From contig JAAELY010000440.1 of the NCBI GenBank assembly GCA_024226335.1, positions 1-60,886 on the forward strand: a DNA stretch of 60,886 bases. The letters run 5' to 3'. The DNA is from a bacterium. Lineage in GTDB: Bacteria > Myxococcota_A > UBA9160 > SZUA-336. Positions 35,127-43,988 of the stretch are shown here, in pieces (the first letter of the stretch is position 1; each line of letters opens with the position of its first letter). The notes beneath the pieces were generated by a model, which had not been told where the DNA came from, did not search any database, and saw nothing but the letters and a program-made list of their open reading frames with translations. The translations under genes and the position numbers were made by a program.

Positions 35127-35886
35127 TACGGGCCGAGTGCGATGTCTTGCATTCGCCGTGGTGATGGCAACAGCCGGAGCGGTGCAAGCGCAGGAGCCGA
35201 GCGCCGGAATGATGACCGACGCGTTGAGCGATCTCGATTCGCTCATGGACGACCCCGAGCGCCTCACGCCGGCCTTCCGCCTCGCAATTCTCGTTACCGT
35301 CCTCTCACTTGCGCCGGCCCTGGTCATGATGGTGACCTGCTTCGTGCGAGTCGTGGTCGTGCTGACTCTCTTGCGCCAGGCGTTAGGCGTCCAGCAGACA
35401 CCACCGACGCAGGTGATCATGTCGCTCTCGCTGTTCCTGACCATCTTCGTGATGCAGCCTACCTTCGATCAGGCCTATGCAGCGGGGGTAGGACCATTCC
35501 TGCGCGGTGAACTCGAGAACAGTGTTGCATTCGACACGACCGTCGGACCTTTTCGCGACTATATGCTTCGTCAGACACGGGATGAAGACCTGCTGCTTTT
35601 CGAGGAAATCTCGAATCGCCCCCTACCCGAGGAGCCTCAAGAGATCAGCCTCTCGTTGCTGGTCCCGGCCTATATGCTGAGCGAACTGCGCACGGCCTTC
35701 ATGATCGGATTCATGCTGTTTCTCCCGTTCCTCGTGATCGACATGGTTGTTGCTTCGACGCTTCTTTCGATGGGCATGATCGTAGTCCCGCCAGTCATGA
35801 TCTCGCTTCCATTGAAATTGATGATTTTCGTGCTGGTTGACGGCTGGAATCTGGTCGTCGGAGCACTTGTTAGGGGAATCGTATGA
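35119..35886 (+). CDS. fliP: Flagellar export gate protein FliP
   Basis: A 255-residue export-gate core protein. A signal peptide (ending near AVQAQ) is followed by four membrane segments, with FVRVVVVLTLLRQALGVQQT, QVIMSLSLFLTIFVMQP and the C-terminal AFMIGFMLFLPFLVIDMVVAS. It forms the FliP5FliQ4FliR1 channel. The ATG at 35119 has GAGGGG upstream, so it is preferred to the TTG at 35107. fliQ overlaps as ATGA. Confidence 0.96.
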   Translation: MRNTGRVRCLAFAVVMATAGAVQAQEPSAGMMTDALSDLDSLMDDPERLTPAFRLAILVTVLSLAPALVMMVTCFVRVVVVLTLLRQALGVQQTPPTQVIMSLSLFLTIFVMQPTFDQAYAAGVGPFLRGELENSVAFDTTVGPFRDYMLRQTRDEDLLLFEEISNRPLPEEPQEISLSLLVPAYMLSELRTAFMIGFMLFLPFLVIDMVVASTLLSMGMIVVPPVMISLPLKLMIFVLVDGWNLVVGALVRGIV

Positions 35887-36158
35887 GTATCGAACTCGTG
35901 GTCGAGATCTACAGAGAGATGCTGAGGACCGCAGCGCTAGTCGCAGCTCCGATCCTGGGAACCGCAATGATGATCGGCTTGTCGGTCTCGCTCGTCCAGA
36001 CACTGACGAGCATCAACGAGCAGACCTTGACCTTCGTACCGAAGATTGCGGGTATTGCAGCGGTGATCGGCTTCTTGTTGCCCTGGATTCTCGCGCAACT
36101 CATGAACTTTCTGCGCCTGATCCTTACGCACGCCCCCGGATTGACTCTCGCCGGATAG
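35883..36158 (+). CDS. fliQ: Flagellar export gate protein FliQ
   Basis: A 91-residue protein of two membrane helices. LVAAPILGTAMMIGLSVSLV and QTLTSINEQTLTFVPKI are the family signature. It packs around FliP and FliR in the export gate. It overlaps fliP by four bases; fliR follows after nine bases. Confidence 0.96.
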   Translation: MSIELVVEIYREMLRTAALVAAPILGTAMMIGLSVSLVQTLTSINEQTLTFVPKIAGIAAVIGFLLPWILAQLMNFLRLILTHAPGLTLAG

Positions 36159-36167
36159 GGATCTGTC

Positions 36168-36908
36168 GTGCTGATCACCCTCATGATCGTATCTGCGCGA
36201 GTCGCCGGTCTATTCATCGGCGCACCGATCTTCTCGCGTCGATCTCTGCCTACCCGGTTTCGCATCTTGTTGATCTTCGCGATCTCAGGGCTACTGGGTA
36301 GCGCCGCACTTCCTGAGAAGCTGCCCGATACCATGGACCTGGTCATGCACGCGATGGCCGGTGAACTCCTGCTAGGCCTGGCGATCGGTCTCGTAGCACG
36401 CTTCATGATTGCCGCCTTCCAGATGGCCGGTACGATCATGGGGCGGCAGATGGGCTTCGCCATGGCCAATGGATTCGATCCGGAAATGCAGAGCCAGGGC
36501 ACGGTGATCGCGAGCCTGCACACGAACCTCGCTGCGTTCTTGTTCCTTGGGATCGATGGTCACCATATGCTGCTACGCGGGCTCGCAGCCAGCTACCAGA
36601 ACTTTCCGATCGGCGGCGAAATCCAAGGACCGCTACTCGCCCAGACCTTGATGAGTTCCGCGGGAAAGATCTTCGAGGATGGGGCTCGTGTCGCTGCCCC
36701 TGTCACCGGGATCATGCTCCTGATCAACGTGATGCTGGGCTTCATGAACAAGATCAATCCGCAACTTTCGATCTTCAACGTAGGACTTCCCCTGACCGTG
36801 ATGGTCGGGATGTTGGCGGTAATGATCTCGATCCCCGACACGACGGCGACGATCCTGCGAGTCTATGAAGTACTCGTATCCGACGTGGCGCTTCTGGTGG
36901 GCAGATAG
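36168..36908 (+). CDS. fliR: Flagellar export gate protein FliR
   Basis: A 246-residue polytopic membrane protein, the single-copy gate subunit. Typical stretches are GAPIFSRRSLPTRFRILL, GRQMGFAMANGFDPEMQSQG and NKINPQLSIFNVGLPLTVM. The start is a GTG. It is followed after three bases by flhB; the two proteins contact each other in the gate. Confidence 0.95.
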   Translation: MLITLMIVSARVAGLFIGAPIFSRRSLPTRFRILLIFAISGLLGSAALPEKLPDTMDLVMHAMAGELLLGLAIGLVARFMIAAFQMAGTIMGRQMGFAMANGFDPEMQSQGTVIASLHTNLAAFLFLGIDGHHMLLRGLAASYQNFPIGGEIQGPLLAQTLMSSAGKIFEDGARVAAPVTGIMLLINVMLGFMNKINPQLSIFNVGLPLTVMVGMLAVMISIPDTTATILRVYEVLVSDVALLVGR

Positions 36909-36911
36909 GCC

Positions 36912-37976
36912 ATGGCAGACGATCTCGAAAAGACAGAGGAACCTACACCGAAAAAGCGCGCCGAGGCGACGCGCGAGGGCAGTATTGCGTCGAGCCAGGA
37001 GGTGTACACCGTCGCCAATCTGCTCGCGGTCGCGACAGTACTCATGTTTCTCGGCCCGAGGGTTCTCCAGAAGGCCATCGTGGCCTTTCCGCGTCTCTGG
37101 GAGCCACCCACTGAACTCACAGTCGACTCGGCGGCGCAATTGCTTCGCCAGGCATTCTCAATCGCTGTGGTCGTCTTGATCCCCGTGTTTACGGCCACCG
37201 TAGTGGGAGGCCTGGGCGCTGGACTACTACAGACGCGAGGCAATATCTCGCCCAAGAAAATCCGACCCAAGGCCTCAAAAATCAGTCCGATGAAGAACGC
37301 ATCGCGCGTCTTCAAGAAGACGATGGTCATCGAACTCCCCAAGTCAATTTTGAAGATGAGTATTACGGGCGCTGCCATCGCATTCGCGATCTGGCCAAAC
37401 TTCGCGGAGTACCGTGGATTGCAACAGCTCCCCCTGGTCCTGGCGGTCGCTTTCCAGATGGACGTCGTTCTCAAAGCTCTGCTCGCGGGCGCAGTTGCGC
37501 TGATTCTGGTCGCAGCCATCGACTATTCCTACCAGCTCTGGCAGACGGAAAAGAGCATGAAGATGACCAAGAGCGAAGTCGCAGACGAGCACAAACAGAG
37601 CCAGGGTGATCCGATGGTCCGCAGTCACATGCTCAGCATGATGATGGATCGCAGCCGACAGCGCATGATGGACGCCGTACCCAATGCCGATGTGGTCGTC
37701 ACGAACCCGGAGCACATCAGTGTGGCCATCCGCTACGAGCGAGGCGAGATGGTCGCGCCCATCGTGGTGGCCAAGGGAGCGGGCTTCCTCGCCTTGAAGA
37801 TTCGCGAACTCGCACGCGAGTCGGGAGTCCCCATCGTCGAGAATCGTCCCCTTGCGCGCACCCTCTACCGATCCGTGAAGATCGGACAGATCATTCCCGA
37901 GTCCCTCTTTCAGGCTGTAGCCGAGGTGCTTGCCTACATCTATCGCGTGGATAGCCAGCGAGGTCGAGCGTGGTAG
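36912..37976 (+). CDS. flhB: Flagellar export switch protein FlhB
   Basis: A 354-residue membrane protein. It starts with the family motif EKTEEPTPKKRAEATREG, has four membrane helices, then a cytosolic domain with the self-cleavage site. That site is NPEH (265-268) rather than the standard NPTH. The Asn-Pro bond that is cut and the His are kept, so cleavage may still occur, though the Thr-to-Glu change could slow it. FlhB sets export substrate order together with FliK. It overlaps flhA by seven bases. Confidence 0.95.
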   Translation: MADDLEKTEEPTPKKRAEATREGSIASSQEVYTVANLLAVATVLMFLGPRVLQKAIVAFPRLWEPPTELTVDSAAQLLRQAFSIAVVVLIPVFTATVVGGLGAGLLQTRGNISPKKIRPKASKISPMKNASRVFKKTMVIELPKSILKMSITGAAIAFAIWPNFAEYRGLQQLPLVLAVAFQMDVVLKALLAGAVALILVAAIDYSYQLWQTEKSMKMTKSEVADEHKQSQGDPMVRSHMLSMMMDRSRQRMMDAVPNADVVVTNPEHISVAIRYERGEMVAPIVVAKGAGFLALKIRELARESGVPIVENRPLARTLYRSVKIGQIIPESLFQAVAEVLAYIYRVDSQRGRAW

Positions 37977-40033
37977 CTGCTACGGAACAGCGAAACGCAA
38001 ACGTAACCGGACAGCTCATGCTGGGCGGAGGGATCGTCACCATCCTGGCGATCCTGCTCGTCACCTTGCCACCGGTCTTCCTCGACCTGGGGTTGACGAT
38101 CAATCTGAGCGTCGCTCTCCTGATCCTGCTGGTGGCAGTGTTCGTCAGGAGACCGATCGACATCTCCGTCTTCCCGACTGTTCTTCTGCTGGTCACCTTG
38201 TATCGCCTGGCCCTGAACATCGCTTCGACACGCCTGATCCTGCTCAATGGGGATCGAGGAACCGCGGCAGCTGGAAACGTGATCCAGGCCTTCGGCGAAT
38301 TCGTCGTCGGTGGAAACTTCGTAGTCGGTATCGTCGTCTTCTTGCTCTTCGTGATCATCAATTTCGTGGTCGTCACGAAGGGCGCCGGGCGCATCGCCGA
38401 AGTCGCAGCGCGCTTTACCCTGGATGCGATGCCCGGCAAGCAGATGGCCATCGACGCGGACCTGAACGCCGGCATGATCAACGAGACGCAGGCCGTCCAG
38501 CGCCGCAAGCAAATTCAGGAAGAAGCGGACTTCTACGGAACGATGGATGGTGCCAACAAGTTCGTTCGAGGCGATGCGATTGCGGGCTTCCTGATCACAA
38601 TCGTGAACATTCTCGGCGGTCTTGCGATCGGCACGATGCAAAACGACATGAGCTTCGCCGAAGCCGCCGGTACCTACACCCTCCTGACGGTGGGCGACGG
38701 GTTGATCTCGGCGGTGCCCTCGCTGCTGATCGCGATCGCTGCAGCCGTAATCGTCTCCCGCGCCGGAACCGACAGCGATCTTTCTGAAGACATCCGAAGC
38801 CAGTTCTGGGACAGCCCGATTCCGCTCGCGGTGAGTTCAGCGGTCCTGGGTGCTTTAGCATTGGTACCCGGATTGCCGACTTTCTCCTTTGGTATTCTTT
38901 CTGCCGGACTGGCATTGGGCGCCTATCAGCGTTCGCAGGCCGAGAAAGGCGCGGCCGGAGTACCCGAAGAAGAAGTGCAGGAAGTCGCACCCGAACGGCC
39001 GGCCGACCTCCTGCAACCTCCCGACTCTCTCGAACTTCAGGTGGGTTACGGACTGATCGACCTGGTGGATCCGAACAAGAACGGGGAACTGCTCGATCGC
39101 ATCCGCACGTTCCGACGCGAGTTCACCACACAGATGGGCTTCCCGGTGCCCCTGATCCACATTCGCGACAATCTCCGATTGGGTGCAGAGGACTACGCCA
39201 TACTCGTGCGCGGTGTTCGCACTGGCCACGGAAGCGTTCTGTCAGACCACCTACTCGCAATCGCGCCACCCGGTGGCGGCCCGGCGCTACCAGGCATCGA
39301 GAGCAAGGATCCGACCTTCGGCCTGCCCGCATTCTGGGTGAAGAACGATCACAAGGACCAGGCACAGACCTCGGGCTATACGGTCGTCGATCCGGCGTCC
39401 GTGATCATGACTCATCTGACTGAGCTGATCCGGCGGCACTCCTCCGACCTGCTCGGACGTCAGGAAACTCAGGAGATGCTCGATGCTGTCGCACAGACGC
39501 TACCGAAGCTGGTGAGCGAAGTCGTTCCCGAAATCATCCCGCTCGGCGGAGTACAAAAGGTGCTCCAGAGCCTGCTGCGCGAGTCGGTTCCGGTCCGTGA
39601 CCTGCCGACGATCCTGGAAGCAATCGGCGATTACGCGCCGAAAACTAAGGATCCAGAGCTTTTAACAGAGCTGGTTCGCGAGCGATTGGCAGCCCAGATT
39701 TCTGCGCAGCTGGCGCCAGATGGCAGCATGGGTGTCCTCGTGCTCTCCCCTGACATCGAACAGATGATTTCAAGTTCGATCCAGCGTACGGAGCACGGTA
39801 CTCTAATCACGCTCGATGCAGGATCGATTGCGAAGATCGTCGGAGCCATTCGTGAATCCGTGTCAAAGGTGAGTGTGCTGAATCCCGACCCAACCATTCT
39901 CTGCACCCCCGATCTGAGACCACATGTTCGGAAGATGGTCGAACGCTTCCTACCGCGCTGCGGTGTGATCTCGGCGAACGAGCTCGCACCCAATCTTCAG
40001 GTGGAGTCCATCGGCACGGTGAATCTGTCCTGA
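37970..40033 (+). CDS. flhA: Flagellar export protein FlhA
   Basis: A 687-residue protein with eight membrane helices (to about residue 320) and a large cytosolic domain that forms the nonameric ring receiving export substrates. FHIPEP-family signatures are TRLILLNGDRGTAAAGNVIQ, TKGAGRIAEVAARFTLDAMP and GKQMAIDADLNAG. The start is a GTG overlapping the flhB stop. Length and order after flhB are normal. Confidence 0.97.
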   Translation: MVAATEQRNANVTGQLMLGGGIVTILAILLVTLPPVFLDLGLTINLSVALLILLVAVFVRRPIDISVFPTVLLLVTLYRLALNIASTRLILLNGDRGTAAAGNVIQAFGEFVVGGNFVVGIVVFLLFVIINFVVVTKGAGRIAEVAARFTLDAMPGKQMAIDADLNAGMINETQAVQRRKQIQEEADFYGTMDGANKFVRGDAIAGFLITIVNILGGLAIGTMQNDMSFAEAAGTYTLLTVGDGLISAVPSLLIAIAAAVIVSRAGTDSDLSEDIRSQFWDSPIPLAVSSAVLGALALVPGLPTFSFGILSAGLALGAYQRSQAEKGAAGVPEEEVQEVAPERPADLLQPPDSLELQVGYGLIDLVDPNKNGELLDRIRTFRREFTTQMGFPVPLIHIRDNLRLGAEDYAILVRGVRTGHGSVLSDHLLAIAPPGGGPALPGIESKDPTFGLPAFWVKNDHKDQAQTSGYTVVDPASVIMTHLTELIRRHSSDLLGRQETQEMLDAVAQTLPKLVSEVVPEIIPLGGVQKVLQSLLRESVPVRDLPTILEAIGDYAPKTKDPELLTELVRERLAAQISAQLAPDGSMGVLVLSPDIEQMISSSIQRTEHGTLITLDAGSIAKIVGAIRESVSKVSVLNPDPTILCTPDLRPHVRKMVERFLPRCGVISANELAPNLQVESIGTVNLS

Positions 40034-40055
40034 AACAACGTGCTGAGTCCCGGCA

Positions 40056-41318
40056 ATGCAAGTAAAAACCTTTGAAGCAGTAGACATGAAACAGGCACTC
40101 CGCCTGGTGCGCGAGACCCTCGGCCCGAGCGCGGTCATCGTCTCGAGCCGATCATTGCGCAAGGATGCGGGGTTGTTCGGGCTGCTGGGACGCAAAGTCC
40201 TCGAGGTAACTGCGGCCGTCGAAAAATCTCCAAAGGCAACACCTATCGAGGTTCCGGGATCCCGAACTCCGAATCTTGACTACAAGAATCTCGACCACAA
40301 GAAACTCGGCCGCACGAATCTCAATCGCACGAAGCGAGATCCGAGCGGAGCCTATCAGGACATCTGGGCGATGAAGCAGGCGATCGACCCGGTACTCGAT
40401 GAAGTTCGCTCCCTGCGGGAGGCCGTCGGCAGTCTCGAAGAGCAGGCGGGTTTCCATCCAAGTGAGTTGCGTTCGGATCTCGGTCAGATCCGTACGATGC
40501 TGGCATCGATGGCCGGTGCGGGGACTCTCGGGGCAGATGAACAAGGAGCTGCAGCACAGCGCCTGTTCTACTTCTTGATGGGTCGCGGACTCGACGAACC
40601 GCTGACGCGCTCTCTTGTGCAACGCGTGGTCGCGAAGGTAGAGACGGGATCACTCGGCGACCTGGATCGCCTGAAACTCAACCTGGCAGCGGAGATGCGC
40701 GCTGATCTCTCACGCGCGGAACGTGGAAGTCCGGCCAGCCGAGTACAGGTTTTTATCGGACCGACGGGCGTCGGCAAAACCACCACGATCGCAAAACTGG
40801 CGGCTCGCGCGGCGCGCTCGGGTGAGGACGACGTCTTGATCATCACGACGGATGTGCACCGCGTGGCAGCCGTCGAGCAAATGCTGCGTTTCGGCGAAAT
40901 GATCTCCGTGCCCGTAGAGGTCGCCTTATCTCCTGAAGAACTCACGCGCCGTATCGACGCCGCCGAGGACAAGACCTGCATCCTGGTCGATACCGCGGGA
41001 CGAAATCACCGCGACTCTCTCGCCATGCGGCAGCTTTCTCCCTGGCTCGAAGCGGCCGGAGATGCTGAAGCCATGCTCGTACTCTCCGCCGCCATGCGAC
41101 CGGCCGATTCTCGGGAAATCATCGACGCGTACGATGAACTTCGCTGGTCGCGTTTGATCATGACCAAGCTGGACGAAACGCGAGTGTACGGAGAGCTGTA
41201 CAACTGCGTCGTTCGCAGCAATCGGCCGCTGGCCTGCATCTGTACGGGCCAGTCTGTTCCCGAGCATCTGGAGTCGATCGATATTTCGGGAATTCTCCGC
41301 AAGGTACTTCACGGATAG
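40056..41318 (+). CDS. flhF: Flagellar GTPase FlhF (SRP-type)
   Basis: A 420-residue SRP-family GTPase that sets flagellar number and pole. The N-terminal B domain (1-135) is followed by the N and G domains. Walker A is GPTGVGKTTT (235-244), G3 is DTAGR (312-316), and G4 is TKLDE (370-374). The usual TxDTYR is TTDVHRV (265-271). The linker 73-95 has a degenerate repeat of the type N-L-x-x-K. Its usual partner, the FlhG ATPase, is not next to it; an HDOD gene is instead. Confidence 0.93.
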   Translation: MQVKTFEAVDMKQALRLVRETLGPSAVIVSSRSLRKDAGLFGLLGRKVLEVTAAVEKSPKATPIEVPGSRTPNLDYKNLDHKKLGRTNLNRTKRDPSGAYQDIWAMKQAIDPVLDEVRSLREAVGSLEEQAGFHPSELRSDLGQIRTMLASMAGAGTLGADEQGAAAQRLFYFLMGRGLDEPLTRSLVQRVVAKVETGSLGDLDRLKLNLAAEMRADLSRAERGSPASRVQVFIGPTGVGKTTTIAKLAARAARSGEDDVLIITTDVHRVAAVEQMLRFGEMISVPVEVALSPEELTRRIDAAEDKTCILVDTAGRNHRDSLAMRQLSPWLEAAGDAEAMLVLSAAMRPADSREIIDAYDELRWSRLIMTKLDETRVYGELYNCVVRSNRPLACICTGQSVPEHLESIDISGILRKVLHG

Positions 41319-41327
41319 AGGTCAATT

Positions 41328-42167
41328 TTGCCGAACGCCGCACACGTTTTCGTCGAACACGCCCGGGACCTTCCGGTCATGCCCCCGGTCGCAGCAGAAG
41401 TTCTGCGCCAGGTGGAGGATCCGGACACCGATATCAACAACCTCGCCGAACTGATCACCAGGGATGCGGGGCTGGCAATGCAGGTACTCAAACTCGCGAA
41501 CTCCTCGCTCTACTCCATGCCTCGCGAAATCGAGACGCTCCCTCAGGCGATCGTGCTTCTCGGCTACTCGACCCTGCGGTCAGTAGTCATCGCCGCTTCG
41601 CTCAAGGACGTGTTCGCGAATTTCGGACCCACTGAGCGCCTGCTCTGGAATCACGCCAGTGCGGGGGGTATTACAGCCTCGTCATTGGCGGAACAAGTGA
41701 CGGGATTGCGCAAGGAAGAGGCCTTCCTGGGCGGACTGCTCCACGACATCGGCAAGCTGGCGATAATTGCGAAACGAAGTGATGCCTACCAGGCCGTCGT
41801 ACTCGCCGTGGAAGCAGGAGAGAGCGATGCGATCAGCGCCGAACGAGAGGCCTTCGATTTCGACCACGCACAGGTCGGGGGCTTGCTCCTGGACAAGTGG
41901 GGTGTCTCTGAACGACTCGCACAGGCGGTAAGCGCGCATCACGATCCCGAGAGTGCTCCGGAAGAGGCCAGGCCGCTCGCAGCACTCATTCAGATCGCCG
42001 ACATCTTATGCCACACGCTCGGGTATGGACGTCCAGAACCCGCTAAGGGGCTTCCGATACTCAGTTGTGCGGGCGCACATATCCTGGGTCTTCAGGACGC
42101 CGATCCAGAGGAACTGATTGCCAGTACCAAGAAAGCCTACGAAGATGGGCAGGAGGTCTTCTCATGA
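41328..42167 (+). CDS. HDOD-domain protein in the flagellar operon
   Basis: A 279-residue protein made of one HDOD domain. LPVMPPVAAEVLRQVEDPDT opens it, and LITRDAGLAMQVLKLANSSL and GLLHDIGKLAIIAK follow. Many HDOD proteins lack HD catalysis, but here HD and a later histidine (DFDHAQVGG) are present; activity cannot be judged by eye. It starts with a TTG ten bases after flhF, where flhG normally sits, and overlaps the next small gene. A signalling role in flagellar control is likely but undefined. Confidence 0.88.
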   Translation: MPNAAHVFVEHARDLPVMPPVAAEVLRQVEDPDTDINNLAELITRDAGLAMQVLKLANSSLYSMPREIETLPQAIVLLGYSTLRSVVIAASLKDVFANFGPTERLLWNHASAGGITASSLAEQVTGLRKEEAFLGGLLHDIGKLAIIAKRSDAYQAVVLAVEAGESDAISAEREAFDFDHAQVGGLLLDKWGVSERLAQAVSAHHDPESAPEEARPLAALIQIADILCHTLGYGRPEPAKGLPILSCAGAHILGLQDADPEELIASTKKAYEDGQEVFS

Positions 42168-42439
42168 TGATGAACGACACCCTCCGCGCACTCGAACCCG
42201 TAGAACGACCGATTCGATCCGTAAGAGAGCGTCGCGAGCAACCGCACCGCGATCGCCGTTCGAAGCTTCCGCTGGACGATGAAGACGGCGCTCAGCCGGG
42301 CAGATCTCCAGAGACCACGACACCGCCCGCGAAACCCGACGACGCTGAAGAGCATCGGATCGACCTGGTTGTGAGCAGTTGCTTTCTGCCCACCCGGCAG
42401 ATCCTTCCCGGGTCAGCGAGCGCAACACTGCCGCACTGA
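42164..42439 (+). CDS. Small basic/acidic protein of unknown function
   Basis: A 91-residue ORF translationally coupled (ATGA) to the HDOD gene. It is charged and Pro-rich (RERREQPHRDRRSKLPLDD) and ends with a hydrophobic patch (HRIDLVVSSCFL). No membrane span or known motif is recognisable. The overlap and the following gap of only 52 bases to flgF favour a real gene, but coding potential should be regarded as moderate. Confidence 0.5.
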   Translation: MMMNDTLRALEPVERPIRSVRERREQPHRDRRSKLPLDDEDGAQPGRSPETTTPPAKPDDAEEHRIDLVVSSCFLPTRQILPGSASATLPH

Positions 42440-42462
42440 AGAACCCGGCTGACAGCGTCGCC

Positions 42463-42478
42463 CGGCATCCCGCTTGCA
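42463..42478 (+). promoter_or_regulatory. Possible second sigma-54 element before flgF
   Basis: CGGCATCCCGCTTGCA has GG and GC ten bases apart and the TTGCA half-site. The predicted start of transcription (about 42489) lies only three bases before the flgF ATG, so it would give a leaderless message. It is a weaker case than the site before flgB. Confidence 0.28.
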
Positions 42479-42491
42479 CACTTAGCGGACC

Positions 42492-43190
42492 ATGTCTTCA
42501 GGACTCTACATTGGATACTCAGGTGCATCGACGAGCCGACAGCAACTCGATGCGATCGCGAATAACGTCGCAAATATCTCGACCGCGGGGTTTCGGCGAG
42601 ACACGACACGCTTCGACACGGTCCTCGCGGGGGACCTGAGCTTTGCACGCACCCCTGAGACCAATCTGGATCTCTCACCGGCCAGCAATCGGCTGACTGG
42701 CGACCCACTCCAGGCAGCCGTCGAGGGCGACGGATTCTTCGTCGTAGAAGGCGCCGATGGCGGCGAGTACTACACACGCCGAGGAGACTTCCGTCTGGAT
42801 TCACGCGGGCGCCTCGTCTTGCCGAACGGCAGACCAGTTCTCGGAGCAGGAGGCGAGCTGATCGTCCCTGATACTCAGAAGGGAACGTTGACCGGGGATG
42901 GTCGCCTCATGACCGAACTGGGAGAGGTCGGACGGTTACGCATCGTGCGCTTCGAAAATCCCGGGTCCCTTTCCAAGGCGGGTGAGAGTCTGATCGCGGC
43001 TCAACCAAAGGCCGGGCTAGTTGACGTAGAAAATCCTGCGCTCGCAGTGGGCTTCGTGGAGGAGTCCAACGTCAATGTTGCGGCAGAGATGGTCTCACTC
43101 ATCGAGGCCTCGAGGATCTTCGAGGCGGCGATGAGATCGATCACGATCAACGACGAACTCACACAGAAACTGATCCAGAGCCAGACGTAG
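42492..43190 (+). CDS. flgF: Flagellar proximal-rod protein FlgF
   Basis: A 232-residue rod protein. The N-terminal LDAIANNVANISTAGFRRD, the central AVEGDGFFVVE and the C-terminal VNVAAEMVSLIEASRIFEAA are the rod/hook-family signatures. The short length and the pairing with flgG right after it favour FlgF. It forms part of the rod between FlgC and FlgG. The ATG has only AGCGGA upstream. It is followed after 20 bases by flgG. Confidence 0.93.
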   Translation: MSSGLYIGYSGASTSRQQLDAIANNVANISTAGFRRDTTRFDTVLAGDLSFARTPETNLDLSPASNRLTGDPLQAAVEGDGFFVVEGADGGEYYTRRGDFRLDSRGRLVLPNGRPVLGAGGELIVPDTQKGTLTGDGRLMTELGEVGRLRIVRFENPGSLSKAGESLIAAQPKAGLVDVENPALAVGFVEESNVNVAAEMVSLIEASRIFEAAMRSITINDELTQKLIQSQT

Positions 43191-43210
43191 TAGCACCGGG
43201 GAGAGATTGA

Positions 43211-43984
43211 ATGAGCAGTTCCGCAATGTTCACCGCCGTGACGGGCACCGTCGCACAACAGGTCCGTATTGATGCGATCGCGAACAATCTGGCGAACATC
43301 GCTACGACGGGCTTCAAACGGGTGCGTCCACAGTTCGAAGATCTTCTGTACGAGACGGTGCGTCCACCCGCAGAAGAAGGAGATTCACCTTCAGGTCTGC
43401 AGTTCGGACGAGGCGTGCGGGTCGTTTCCACGCAAACCATCCACACACCCGGTTCATTGCGCCAAACGGGTCAGGCTCTGGACATCGCGATCGAAGGAGC
43501 CGGGTTCTTTCCAGTTCAGCGTCTCAACGGTGACACAGCCTACTCTCGCAGTGGTGCGTTCCAGCTGGATTCTTCGGGAAACCTCGTGAACTCTTCGGGT
43601 CTCCCGCTTTCGCCGCCGATCACGATTCCCGACGACGCGACAAACATCACGATCACCAATGATGGCCGGGTGCAGGTCGCCCAATCGGGGAGTACTTCGA
43701 CAACAGAAGTCGGGCAGATTCAGCTCATGCGCTTCTCGAACCCAGGTGGCCTGGAGGCGATGGGGCAGAACCTCTTCCGCGAAACCGAGTCATCCGGATC
43801 ACCGGTCTCAGGGAATCCAGGGGAAGACGCGTTCGGTCAGCTGGCCCAGGGTGCACTCGAGGAGGCGAACGTCAACATCGCCGAAGAACTCGTGAACCTG
43901 ATCGTGGCGCAGCGCGCCTTCGAAGCCAACACGCGTGTGATTTCGACCGCAGATGACATGCTGCGCTTCGTAACGCAGAGGTAA
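43211..43984 (+). CDS. flgG: Flagellar distal-rod protein FlgG
   Basis: A 257-residue rod protein. IDAIANNLANIATTGFKRVR, DIAIEGAGFFPVQ and VNIAEELVNLIVAQRAFEAN are typical; 257 residues matches FlgG (about 260). It builds the distal rod inside the P and L rings. GGGGAGAG precedes the ATG. flgA follows after four bases. Confidence 0.95.
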   Translation: MSSSAMFTAVTGTVAQQVRIDAIANNLANIATTGFKRVRPQFEDLLYETVRPPAEEGDSPSGLQFGRGVRVVSTQTIHTPGSLRQTGQALDIAIEGAGFFPVQRLNGDTAYSRSGAFQLDSSGNLVNSSGLPLSPPITIPDDATNITITNDGRVQVAQSGSTSTTEVGQIQLMRFSNPGGLEAMGQNLFRETESSGSPVSGNPGEDAFGQLAQGALEEANVNIAEELVNLIVAQRAFEANTRVISTADDMLRFVTQR

Positions 43985-43988
43985 CCCA

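Noticed and set aside
40056-41318. FlhF as the general SRP receptor FtsY
   Set aside because: The N-terminal FlhF B domain, the place after flhA and the TKLDE/VPEHLE pattern fit FlhF.
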